Part shown: positions 1 to 11,200 of the stretch, in pieces
How the letters are laid out: each line of letters opens with the position of its first letter
Numbering within the stretch: position 1 is the first letter of the stretch
Assembly: GCA_964036155.1 (NCBI GenBank)
Contig: OZ038423.1
Coordinates: 55,691,249-55,755,248, forward strand
Direction of reading: 5' to 3'
Origin: Diploscapter coronatus
Lineage: Eukaryota > Nematoda > Chromadorea > Rhabditida > Rhabditidae
DNA length: 64,000 bases
The notes under the pieces: generated by a model
The model's input: only the letters and a program-made list of their open reading frames with translations
Databases searched by the model: none
Told to the model about the DNA's origin: nothing
Translations under genes and position numbers: made by a program

Positions 1-33
1 GGAGAGAGATTTACGTAGTCTTTCACATTCCAG

Positions 34-1015
34 GTGGCCGAATCACAGCCCGATGGCTCAGGCAAACTGATGTTCTCGAAGCTGCAGCAGGCCGGTCTCA
101 CAGCGACGCTCGTGCTCGACTCCGCAGTGGGCTATCTGATGGAGAGAATCGACATGGTCGCTGTCGGGGCCGAGGGAGTCGTGGAGACTGGGGGAATCAT
201 CAATAAGGTCAGAATTTGTTGATAAAAGAATTGAAATGAAATGAGTGGCTTCTTGAAAATAAACATGCACCTGATATATATGGAAATAGATATACAAGAT
301 AATGAGCAGGGCAGATTGACACGTAGCTAAAAATGTTCGATTCATAACGCCCGACATTTTGATACAGAATATGTCAATATATCATACTTTGACCTATACC
401 TACTCCTTATATGGAGTCGCGAAATTTCTGAGGTGTATGTCTTATTCGGGAACCAAATGAATTGAATGAATTGTTTGCAGATCGGCACCCTGAATGTCTG
501 CACGTGCGCGAAGGCACTCAACAAGCCCGTCTACGTGATGGCTGAGAGCTTCAAATTCGTCAAGGAGTATCCGCTCTCTCAGAGGGACATTCCGCTTGAG
601 TTTCTGGTAGGGAAATCATTGCAATTTAAAAATCAACTTAATCGACAATTTGTAAAGTACAAGTCAGCATAGTATCAAGACGTGAAACAGTGTCGAGTAT
701 TGAGAATGTCTTGTAATTTCCCTTTCCAATACTTTCTTCGTCTTGTGATTTCCAGTTTGCAAAAACGATCTTACATTTTTCAGTACCGATCTTCAACCCT
801 GTCCACAGAAAAGGACCTCTCCCAAATCCATCCCCTCGTCGACTACACTGCTCCTCATGTTAGTGGCAAATGTTTCATTTCAAAGAACGATTGAGCGTTG
901 AGTGAATATGGATTAAAGGAAGCCTCATTTTCAGCTGATCAACCTGCTCTTCACGGACATCGGCATTCTGACTCCAGCGGCGATCGGGGAAGAACTCGTC
1001 AAACTTTACATCTGA
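34..1015 (+). CDS. eif2b1: eIF2B alpha subunit, C-terminal part (5' end outside window)
   Basis: Four exons are visible: 34-207, 481-606, 784-858 and 935-1015 (stop TGA). Together they encode the last 151 residues, and all splice phases are zero. The protein is the alpha subunit of eIF2B, the guanine-nucleotide exchange complex that reloads eIF2 with GTP for translation initiation and is inhibited by phosphorylated eIF2. Family motifs are read directly: [60 protein letters not shown] and the terminal ELVKLYI. These match the C-terminal Rossmann-like half of the IF-2B family (the human protein has about 305 residues). The exon at 34 follows a CAG acceptor, so the N-terminal half lies upstream of the window. 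The gene is first in a co-directional cluster with ALG11 and CTR9. No disruption is seen. Confidence 0.95.
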
Positions 1016-1232
1016 TTTGCGATTGATCGTCATAGTTGTTTTTTCGTGAATTTTGTTATATATTGCCTTTATCAAGTGGGGGTAAACTCGATTTTTTTTT
1101 TTGTAGATTTCTTCCATTGATTCATCCAGAAAACGTTTTTGAAACGTTGAAAATATCTCTCTATCTTATTTTTCCTCGTTTGATTCGGAATAATTTGTAA
1201 AATTTTCAGAAAAGTCTAAAATTCCGGAAGCA
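1016..1232 (+). promoter_or_regulatory. Short intercistronic gap eIF2B alpha / ALG11, putative trans-splice acceptor
   Basis: Only 217 bp separate the eIF2B alpha stop from the ALG11 start. An AATTTTCAG acceptor ends at 1209, 23 bases before the ALG11 ATG, and no upstream ALG11 coding exon is visible. This is the layout of a nematode operon junction, where a spliced leader would be added at that acceptor. No AATAAA signal was seen in the gap. Trans-splicing is inferred from layout and is not shown by the sequence. Confidence 0.5.
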
Positions 1233-4200
1233 ATGCTTTACATGATTCTGCTTCTGTTGGTCATTCTGGCACTCCTCAGGTTGCGAAGGTGAGAACTGAA
1301 ATTTCGACTTTTTGAATGCCCCGTAGATATACAAAATTTTAGACGGGCATAAAAATTATGATAATGAATGTTTCAGAAAGTCGGGAACAGTCGGTTTCTT
1401 CCATCCGTACTGCAACGCGGGTGGGGGCGGTGAGCGCGTCCTGTGGTGCGCTATCCGCACAATGCAGAAAAAGTGAGTAATTCGAAGATTTTCTAGGCTG
1501 CAAGTGCCTTTTTCCCAGTTTCTCTCTTTTATCTTTCTTTCTTTCTAATTGCAATTATAAATGTGTGAGAAAAGATGGGTTTCGTCATGTACGAGTTGTC
1601 AAGAAAGTTAATGAAAAGTAGTCGAAAGGTCATAATATTCATTTGTGGGAAAAATACATAAAGTCGATTTCTGTAATAAAAAAGCGATATTAATTTGCAG
1701 ATGGCCAGATTATCACTACGTCGTGTTCAGCGGAGACAGAGACGCGTCGAAAGAGGAAATCCTGATGAAAGCCAGACAGCGATTCGGCATTGAGTTGGAG
1801 CCGAATAACATCGATTTCGTCAAGTTGAGGTGGGAAATTTGAAATCTACAGACAAAGAGTCCAAGTACTTTTGTCTCAAAGAAAGTAACGAGTAATTTTA
1901 TCCCAACGTAGGAGAAAAATGAGAAATTGCGAAGGAAGAAGAAAGATCGCGTTTAGAAGAAAAGTACCCACTTGAAATTTTTGGGACAAAAATAATTAAT
2001 AGAATTTTAAAAAATCACAAAGTATTCTAGACTGCGTCGCTTGGTCGAAGCAGACCTGTATCCCCGCTTCACAATGATCTGTCAGACACTCGCTGGAGGA
2101 ATACTCGCTTTGGAAGCATTATGGAAATTCAACCCTGAGGTGAGCACTCAAATTTATTGCCATAGTCAAACTAACTCAGAATTTGCTTGTTAAAATAGTA
2201 GGGTGAAGCTAGAGCCCGTAGTCTCCCCCTCTCGCAGAAAGTAAGAAAGAAAGGAATGTGTAATATCCTTGTGTGGCGCGAAAATAATACTCATAGTTCA
2301 TACGCGCGTATTACTCTATTGAAATTTTTAACACGAGCTATTTCTCCATTTAGCCAAGGCAATAAGTTTGAACTCGAAATAAATAAATAAAATTGTTTTA
2401 GATAATGATCGATTCGATGGGCTATCCCCTGTCGCTGCCCACATTCAAGCTGCTGGGAGGCAGCAGAGTCGCTGCGTACGTCCACTACCCGACCATTTCT
2501 GTCGGTGAGATTTCATAAGACTTATCAGAACTTTCATTTTCTGCATCTGCGAATGCTTTCTTCTCGCAAGCTATTTCTCCCTCTTTTCGGCTTTTCCTCG
2601 AAGTTTCTATACATGCGAAAAGTACTCCTAGTCCATTTCTCTTCCATTTCAGACATGATCGACCTGGTGGAGAGACGGGAAGCCACGTACAACAACAAGG
2701 ACATCATCGCGCAGAGCAACATTCTCAGCATTCTCAAGGTGCGAAATTCGGCAACTTGGATATCTTACTGCATTACGACCTTAGAGAATGAAGAAGTAGT
2801 GTGCAAAGATGAGGCTTTTTCAAGTCTTCGTCCTAAAATCTCCTATTCCTAGATATCATTCCTCTCATTCTGTAAGGTTCTAACGCTGCAACATTTCCAA
2901 GATGTCTACAATTTCACGAGAAATTATCAAAAAATGAGATTTTTTCAGTTGAATTACTACCGCGCATTCGCATTCATCTATCGCTTGGCAGGCAAGTGTG
3001 CGGATGCAGTGATGGTAAATGGAAGGTATGAAAATAGGCCTCTTGTATTCCACACCCACTTTCCTCCTATTATGTTCTCTATAAGTGGGCATGGGTTAGA
3101 AAGGGCTAGAGAGATGGCTTTCTGTTTGAAAGGAATGATCTGATTTGCTTGTAGCTGGACTCTCAACCACATCTCGTCGATTTGGCGCAGAAGCGATGCC
3201 TCCGTGGTCTTCCCTCCCTGCGATGTCTCCACCTTCCTCGCCATACAGCAAACTGCAGAGGACAGGTTAGTTCATCTTGTGGTTATTGCTCGCCCTTTTA
3301 TACAATTTACCATCTTCGTAGAAGTTATATGGAAACAGTGAATAGTAAGAAAACGACTAGAGAGGGAATAATAAAGGCTCTTCTAAAATATATTTCATTT
3401 GAAGATATCTTTTGGGATGTGTATTTTTAGAGTTATCTTTCAGTAACTCCCCTAATACAACGAAGTTAATTCAATCCAATAAAATAATTTGATTCATTCT
3501 TCTTTCAGCTTGGAATCCTCCAAAATCGTGAAGCTGATTTCGATCGGACAAATTCGGCCGGAAAAAGATCACAAACTGCAACTGCAAGTGCTGCACGACA
3601 TCATCAAATGGCTTCAGGAGAAGAAGCCAGATACTAGCGCACAGCTGACCATTGCAGGTGGTTGCAGAAACGCAGAGGACAAACAAAGGGTCCAACAATT
3701 GCAGGCAAGGCTCTATTCAATCGTTAGAAATTAGTTCTATACAGAACTCAAGCCAAACCTTCCTTGCAAGCCCCTCTTGAATGAAAATGTTCCACTAAAA
3801 TCACGCTACGAACCTCCCATATATCAATTTTGTTCAAGTTGTTTATTAGTCAATTTTCTGCACTTTAATTTTTCGTTTTGGCTGAAATTTCTCCTAGGCA
3901 TTGAATGAATTCCTTCTTCAGGACTATGCAAGTGAACTCGGCATCGCCGACAATGTCAAGTGGTCGCTGAACGTGCCGTACGAGGAGCTTCTCGCTGAAT
4001 TCTCGGTGAGACATTCGAAAATAAGAAAGAAATGGAATTTCTTTCAGGATTCTCTGATTTCGATCCACACGATGTGGAACGAGCACTTCGGCATCTCCGT
4101 GGTCGAGGGAATGGCCGCGGGCGCGATTATGCTCGCACACGATTCTGGTGAAATTTAGCGACATTTAAACAAATTTTCAAAGAGAACATTCTATACCATT

Positions 4201-4897
4201 TTGGAAATGGAATGTTCTAATCGTCTATAATATAGTGAGATCGTAGGGAAATCTCCACTTTTGCACCATTTTATATTGTAAGATTGTAATGATGATATAA
4301 GGTATTCAATCTTCGGAATTTTTCTGAAGAAAATGAAACGAATCGAGGAATTGCAGGAGGCCCCCAAATGGACATTGTATTGCCTGAAAAGGGGAGCAAA
4401 CAGAGCGTCGGATATTTGGCTGCCAACAGAGAAGGTCAGTTTGAAAAAGGGAAAAGAAACTGAATTGGGCAGATTTACCCAAACCCGATCCGCAGAAAAG
4501 ATAACGTTTCATATTAGAGAAAAGAAAGAGCATGTATTCTTCTTTCCCGAAAAGGCTATTTTATCTGCAACTACGAAATTACTAGATGACGAGGCATATC
4601 TGTTTTCACGCTATACCGTCATACTTTCACTTCCTTTCTCAAACTATAGGTCTCGCCATCTCTATTTCTAAATTCTCTTTTATCTGCAAGCCGATTTTCT
4701 GGTTGAATTTGAAAAAAGTCGGGAATTGAATGATTACAGAGTACGTGCATGCGATTCGGAACATTCTGGGCCACACGAGGCAGGAGCGCGACAGAATTCG
4801 GGCAGCTGCGAGGAAAACTGTCGGTCGATTCAGCGAAGAGCAGTTCGACAAGAAATGGATTGAGGCCATCAGAAAAGTCATCGATAGAACTGCTTGA
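1233..4897 (+). CDS. alg11: ALG11, GDP-Man:Man3GlcNAc2-PP-dolichol alpha-1,2-mannosyltransferase
   Basis: Thirteen exons give a 460-residue protein: 1233-1288, 1377-1472, 1701-1829, 2031-2139, 2402-2504, 2653-2738, 2949-3025, 3155-3265, 3509-3704, 3922-4005, 4048-4147, 4357-4434 and 4740-4897. ALG11 adds the fourth and fifth mannoses to the lipid-linked oligosaccharide on the cytosolic face of the ER. An N-terminal hydrophobic anchor (residues about 2-17, [19 protein letters not shown]) is followed by [19 protein letters not shown], a hallmark of the family, and later by [34 protein letters not shown] and LAHDSGGP, which form the GT4 (GT-B) donor site. The length is slightly below the human protein (492). 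Exon 9 ends CAG|GCAAGG, an apparent GC donor: using it gives the length seen in orthologues, whereas a downstream GT would add about six residues. The ATG chosen is the first after the 1209 acceptor. Confidence 0.95.
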
Positions 4898-5271
4898 ACT
4901 GCGCAGAAATGAGACAAAGTAGACAGATAGACAAATGTGTTATAATTTATTCGTACGGGTTAAGAGTTCTATGTCCTTTTCATGAGGAGTTTCTATCTTC
5001 TGCCAAAATTACTCGACTTTGCTTTTTTATTGTACTATTATTGTTTTCTTTTGTGAAGATGCAACTTTATATGAATGTTAAGAAATTTCCTGAAAACTAG
5101 TTGGTTTCATCCAACGAGAATACCTCCACCCAGTTTCGCTGCTGGTAGACATGTCACATTGATTTTACGCGTCCCTGTCATTATTTTTCGATCTGCTTCG
5201 AATTTTCCTGCGCGTTTTATTTTTTCCGATTTATGCTAATTTTCCCTTAATTTCAGTGATCTGCAGCAGCA
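4898..5271 (+). promoter_or_regulatory. Intercistronic gap ALG11 / CTR9 with acceptor near the CTR9 start
   Basis: This is a 374-bp gap between two genes of the same orientation. A TAATTTCAG acceptor ends at 5256, 15 b before the CTR9 ATG, and is a candidate trans-splice site. The gap is AT-rich and otherwise featureless. The longest open frame (4894-5100) begins inside the ALG11 stop region and resembles no family. An independent CTR9 promoter here cannot be excluded. Confidence 0.4.
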
Positions 5272-8200
5272 ATGCCGCGGAACGAGGCAATCGAGCCGCG
5301 TGCGCGGGTCATCTCGATTCCACTCAAGGGAGGAAATGGCAACGTGAGTGAAAACTGCTTCCTGTCTCATAACTGCAGAAATTTTCCTATCTATACTATT
5401 TCACCGTGCTAGCTGTAAATAGCAAGAAGATCAAATTTTGCTATAATTAGGACAGGAATATGAGTGAAAACTGTTAGAAGAAAAGGGAGGTTTGGAAAAT
5501 GCACTATTCATGCAACAAATAATCCGTAAAATGAGGGGAAACAGGAGAAGAAGAATAAGAGGAAAAGATGTGTTGTATCCTAAACGAAATGTGCATTATC
5601 CAAATTCCCGGGAAGAGTGAGCAGACTTGCAACTTTTTTAATTGCTAGCCTCACCGCAATTGCGGTTGCGGTTATTTATTTGCAAATTTGAAAGTGGGAA
5701 ATGAATGATTTCCAGGAAGTGATCGAGATCAGTACGGACGACATGCCGTCGGGCGACGATGTGATCGAGATCCTGCAGCGAGAGCAGGCGCCACTCAAGA
5801 TATGGATCGAAGTCGGGGTGAGTTGGAATGAGAATAACAATATCATGGCACGATTTTAGAGCGCGCTCATACTTTTTGACATCGTGTCACTGTCAAACGA
5901 TTTACGTGTAAACATTAGATATTGAATCAAGCCTCCCAGCAGTTTACAATAAAATCGCTTGATATTCGCACGATGTCAAAAAGTGAATGCGCCCTTAAAA
6001 ATTGATTGAACATCTCTTTAAAGAAAACTTGATTTTGCCGAGTTTGTGTCGTCATTCTATACTATCGTAATTGTCAGTTGAAGAATCAAAGAAGACATTG
6101 AATTTTCAGCTGGAGTACTACAGACAAAGCGTGATGGACGCGTTCATGAAGATCCTGGAGATGTCCGGCCACGAGGCAGGACTCAACTACCCGGACGTGG
6201 AGGACGACCAGATGAGGGCTCTCGACATGCTCGCTGCCTACTATGTTCATAAGGTGAGCTATAAGAAGGTTGCTTGTAAATGACGAATTGCTTCCTTTAT
6301 CTGCAGTTCCTAGAAATTTCTATTGCGCTTCGTCATTCCTTCAAATACGAATTGCCCAGTAAGAAGAACTAAAATTGGGAATTTTGATTCTTCACAACGT
6401 GAAAAAGTAGTCTTTCGCTACTCTCCTAGCCCTAAACTTTTCACCAATTTTGCATCGTTGCAAATAATCTAAAATACCTAGAAAATCCTATTTGGAAACC
6501 ACAAGTTCTCAAGTCCATAAGATTTGCGAAATAGTTAAGTTTGTTAGGGGAAAATCTTTTCCACTTTCGCGCTGATTGTGGGCTTGTGATTTGTAAATTG
6601 CCCTAGAAAAGAATAATGAGTGAATGAATTCTAGGGCCACAAAGAGAGAACCTCTCGAGAGAAGCGGACGGAGCTGTTCAACAAGGCGACGATTCTGTTC
6701 ACGACCGCGGATCGCATCAAGATGTACGACACGAGCCACTTGACTGGCCGTGCCTGGTTCTGTCTGCTCGAGGGAAAGAACTCCAAACTCGATCAGGCCG
6801 ATCAGCAGTTCAACTTCGTCATGAAACAGGTGAAAATTGATTTGAAGAAAGATTTGAAAACACGCGATTTTTTTCCTTTTATAAGCTTTTTCACTCAAAG
6901 AGAATTGTAAGGGAGGGAATCCACAATACAGGACTTGTCTTTTAAGAAATAAATGTAAATGGATCCGCAAAAAGGATGTCTTCATCTCAGTGTTAATGTC
7001 TACTCTTGCCACTTCCCTTATTATTTGTTTGGATTCCGAATTTTTCAATTGGCATTTTTTTCAAAATAAAAAAAACTTAATGAAATTTCAGAATGCCAAC
7101 GACATCCCTGCAATGTTAGGCAAGGCCTGCATCGCCTTCAATACAAAGGATTACAAGCACGCTCTCTACTTCTACAAGAAGGTCAGCTCTATTGGAATTT
7201 CACAAATAAACGACGAATTCCCGAATCAATGATCCATCGAAATGACTTTCTTCTGTTTCGGTGGCTTACACTTCGGGGAAATCGAAGAAAACAGCACAAT
7301 GTCTGCCCAGTCTGTCCATTCCAGCATGACTGGCTGGTTCGTCTGCGTGCTACAAACAAACTAATATTGTTGAAAATCATAAAGAATTACAACAAAGATG
7401 ATGTGAAATAACTCGTAGAGGAGAGGGGGATGTCATGAAATAAGATCTTCAAGTGATATTTCATCATTTTGCTTGGAATTTCAATTTTGAAGGGCTATTT
7501 GGAAAGCTCAAACCGTGCGAAATGAGAGTGTGGAAAGATAAAGAGATTATTTTCCCACTTTCTCGCATGGCTTGAGTGATTGTGATTTCCATTTTGCAAC
7601 TTGTGAGTGAATTATCTTCTTGCTTTTCAGGCTCTACAGCAGAAGCCGGACGGCCCTGCAGATTTCCGTGTTGGCTTAGGCTACTGCTACGCGAGGATGG
7701 GCAACCTGGAGAAGGCTAGACAGGCATTCGAGAGGGCTCTCGAGATCAACGAGCAGAATGTGCCTGCGCTCGTCAGTCTCGCCATCCTCGATCAGAACAG
7801 CGGCAACTCGGAGGAAAGTCTGTCCAATTCCATTTCAAGGTTCGAGAGAATATTCGGAGGAAAACGCGAAAACAAATGAGAAACTGCAGACTGAGTCTGG
7901 CCTACAAACTCGAGCCCGAAAACCCCGTGGTACTTATCCACCTTGCAAATCATTTCTTCTTCAAAGGGGTAGGTTTAAAGAGCAAATCGAAACATTTCAT
8001 CTTCTGTATTCCACACCTACACTCAGATTCAGCACAGAATATCATAATTGTGCAAAAAAGTCGAAGGGATGTGGATGCAAAATACCGAAAAAAAAACCAA
8101 GAATGAATGAATTACAGGATCTGAGCAAAGTGGAGCAGCTGGCGTGGCACGCACTGCAGATTGCCGACAACAGCTCCATCAAGGGCGAGGCCTGCTACCA

Positions 8201-11200
8201 ATTGGCCAGATGCTTTCACTCGGAGAAGAACTACGAAAAGGCATTTCGGGTGGGTTATTCTTGTATTTTCATCCTTATAGGAATTTTCTCTAAAGTGCGT
8301 AGATTTTTGAAATCTGAAGAACAATGAAAATATTTCCTTGTCACGGTTTGATAAGTCTTACACTTTGAAAAATGTGAAGAAAGAAGAAAGCAGAACGTTT
8401 TCAAAAGATAAGGCCTCTCATTTCGCGCTATCATCCAATACGAGTATGAGTTTTCTCCTATTTGCAGTACTACTACCAGGCCACGACCCTCGATCCCAAC
8501 TTCATCCTCGCACATTTTGGCCTCGGCCAACTGCACATCTACAAGGGAGAGCTCAATCAGGTTGGAGGAATCGTGATTTTCCTTTTGAAAACTCGAGGAT
8601 TTGAGGCAATAAGCAGCTTCGAGACGGTCATCCAGCATTACCCGAACAACGTTGAAACTCTGAAGATTCTTGGCTCGCTCTACGCCCATTCCGACATTAA
8701 GAATCAGGTAACACATGGTGTCTTGTCTCTTAACAGCAGAGTAATTTTGGCTCCTTGGATTTATCGCCAGGTTTTTGGGTTAGGGAGTGAGGTAAGGGAG
8801 ATAAACAAGAAAAAAGAGCTAGTAACAAATCTAAGGTGCCAAAAATTTCTCATATTTTTCCATGCTAATTTCCTATATCGTTAGAAATAAGATACAAATT
8901 GGGAAAAGATTCCTCGAACTTTAAACACAGGAATTTGGTGAACTAATTCCTTTCCGATTGAGTGAATGGACAATTTACAGGAAAGAAGACAGAAAGCAAG
9001 GGAAGCGTTCCAGAAACTGCTCAAATTCTGCCCAGATGACATCGAAGGTCTCATCGATTTGGCACAGCTGCTCGAGAACACTGATCCTACTGTAGGTTGT
9101 TGGAAATTAGCATAAATGAATAGAAGAATATGAACGGACTTTTTAAAACTACTCGCATAGTCCGAACAAAATCGAATCACAAAAATATGGCTGATATTAA
9201 AGGAAAAACTGCTATCTTTATACCTCTTGAAAAACTGCACTATCTTCGACGGGTTTATGTGATTTTAGAAAATAGTGTTTGAATATGCCTTTTATAGGTT
9301 GAATAAAGTACGAATTATGGCATAATCTAGCTCAAAGGTCGAGCTTGCGAATAAAATACTACCACAGATGATCAAATGAACAATGTTTTTTCTTCAGAGA
9401 TCCCTGGAGCTGTACGAGAAATCAATCCAATTGCTGCGCGACGTGGAGAACGTGGATCCACAGCCCGAAATGGTCAACAACATCGGGGCGCTGCACATGC
9501 AGCTCGGCAACTATGAACGCGCTAAGGACTTCTTCGAGGAGGCTCAGAGGATTCTCGAGGTTTTTCGCTTCAATCATTGTCTTTCAAACTTTGACCTGCA
9601 AAAAATGTCTTCTTGTATTTGTCACTCCATTCTCTGGAAATAACACGGGAAAAGAAGGGAAGAGGGTGTAATTACACAAAATCGAAAGTAATATTTTTCG
9701 AGAGTGAGAAATAAGGCGTGCCCTTTTTCTTTCTTCGCAATGCGGCAGTATTTTTCTGCGGGTAAAGTAAAGTTTCGAAGATCGTCCTCTTCAACAGTTT
9801 CTCGAAAAGATTTTTTCCTGCAGACCTCACTGACCCGAGGAGACACGGGTGCCGACTCGAACATGATGGTCACAATTCGGTACAACCTGGCCCGCTGTCT
9901 AGAATATCTCTGTCTCTACAACGATGCAGAGACCGTGTACAAGTCCATCCTCGTGCAGCATCAGAATTATGTCGATTGTATGAAAAATTGAGTGATTTTT
10001 GATGAATTGCTGCGCATATTGCAGGCTACATGCGACTGGGCTGCATCTGCCGCGACAGAGGCCAGATCTACGACTCCTCGATCTGGTTCAAACAGGCCAT
10101 TCCCTACGACGAAGTCAGTCACGATGCGTGGACTCTCATCGGCAATCTGCACATGTCCAAGAATGAGTGGGTATTTATGAAGTCGAATTGAATGAAGAAG
10201 AGAATAGACTTTGATAATAAGAGAAAAAGAAAATTATCTTCTTTCTCTTTCAAAAATATACACATTTTATGCGAGTCTATTTTTTAAAATTTAAATATAA
10301 GAAAATGAATTCAGATGGGGCCCCGCTCAGAAGAAATTCGAGATGATCGTAGCGAAGGGCGGCAACAGCAAGATGAATGCCTACGCGCATATTGCACTCG
10401 GCAACGTCTGGCTCGAGCAGCTATTCAATCCTGCAAGGAAGAGGGAGGACGTGAGTCAATTCGTTCAAATTGTTGAAGCGAGCTTTATAAAGCGGTTTCA
10501 AGCAAAAATTTGGAACAAAACCGTAGGAAATAGTCGAATCTTTCGAACCGAACCGCGAGCATCCCTGGTCGATAAATAAAACTGAATGCTCAAAAGAGCA
10601 ATTGTTTTCTGTTGCAGGACCCGAAGAACATGGACCGAGCCCTACAGATGTTCGTAAAAGCCATCAAACTCCAGCCGAAGAATATTTGGGCTGCGAATGG
10701 AATCGGTTTGTGAAATTTCCCGTTCGAAATGACGAGGAAGATACTTCAGGCTGCATTCTGGCTGTGAAGCGACAATGGGAAGAGGCCAGAGAGACTTTCT
10801 CCATGGTATGATTTGAACTGAACGATATTGAAAACAACGAAGGAGTATTTGCAGGTGCGTGAGTTAACGGCCGAATTCTCTGACGTGTGGTTCAACATCG
10901 CTCACGTCTACATGGAGATGGGCCAGTACGTGCCCGCAATTCAGATGTAAGCATTCTTTCTCTGATTGTTCAGATCCAACATAAATTCTGCAGGTACACG
11001 AATGCAATGAAGAAATTCAAGAGGGAGAACGACGTGCTCTGTCTGATGTATCTGGCCAGGGCCTACTGCAGGGCGGGCAAAATGCCCGAATGCAGAGAAA
11101 CGCTGGAAAAGGCAAGACATTTCGAGGCTGCGTAAACTTTCTTCTCAAAAAGATAAAGATATATCCTATTTCAAATGAGTTCGAAAAATTTCGACTTTCA

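Noticed and set aside
7758..8327. 189-codon plus-strand frame in CTR9
   Set aside because: It crosses two introns and is out of frame with exon 6 and exon 7; only its last part coincides with CTR9 exon 8.
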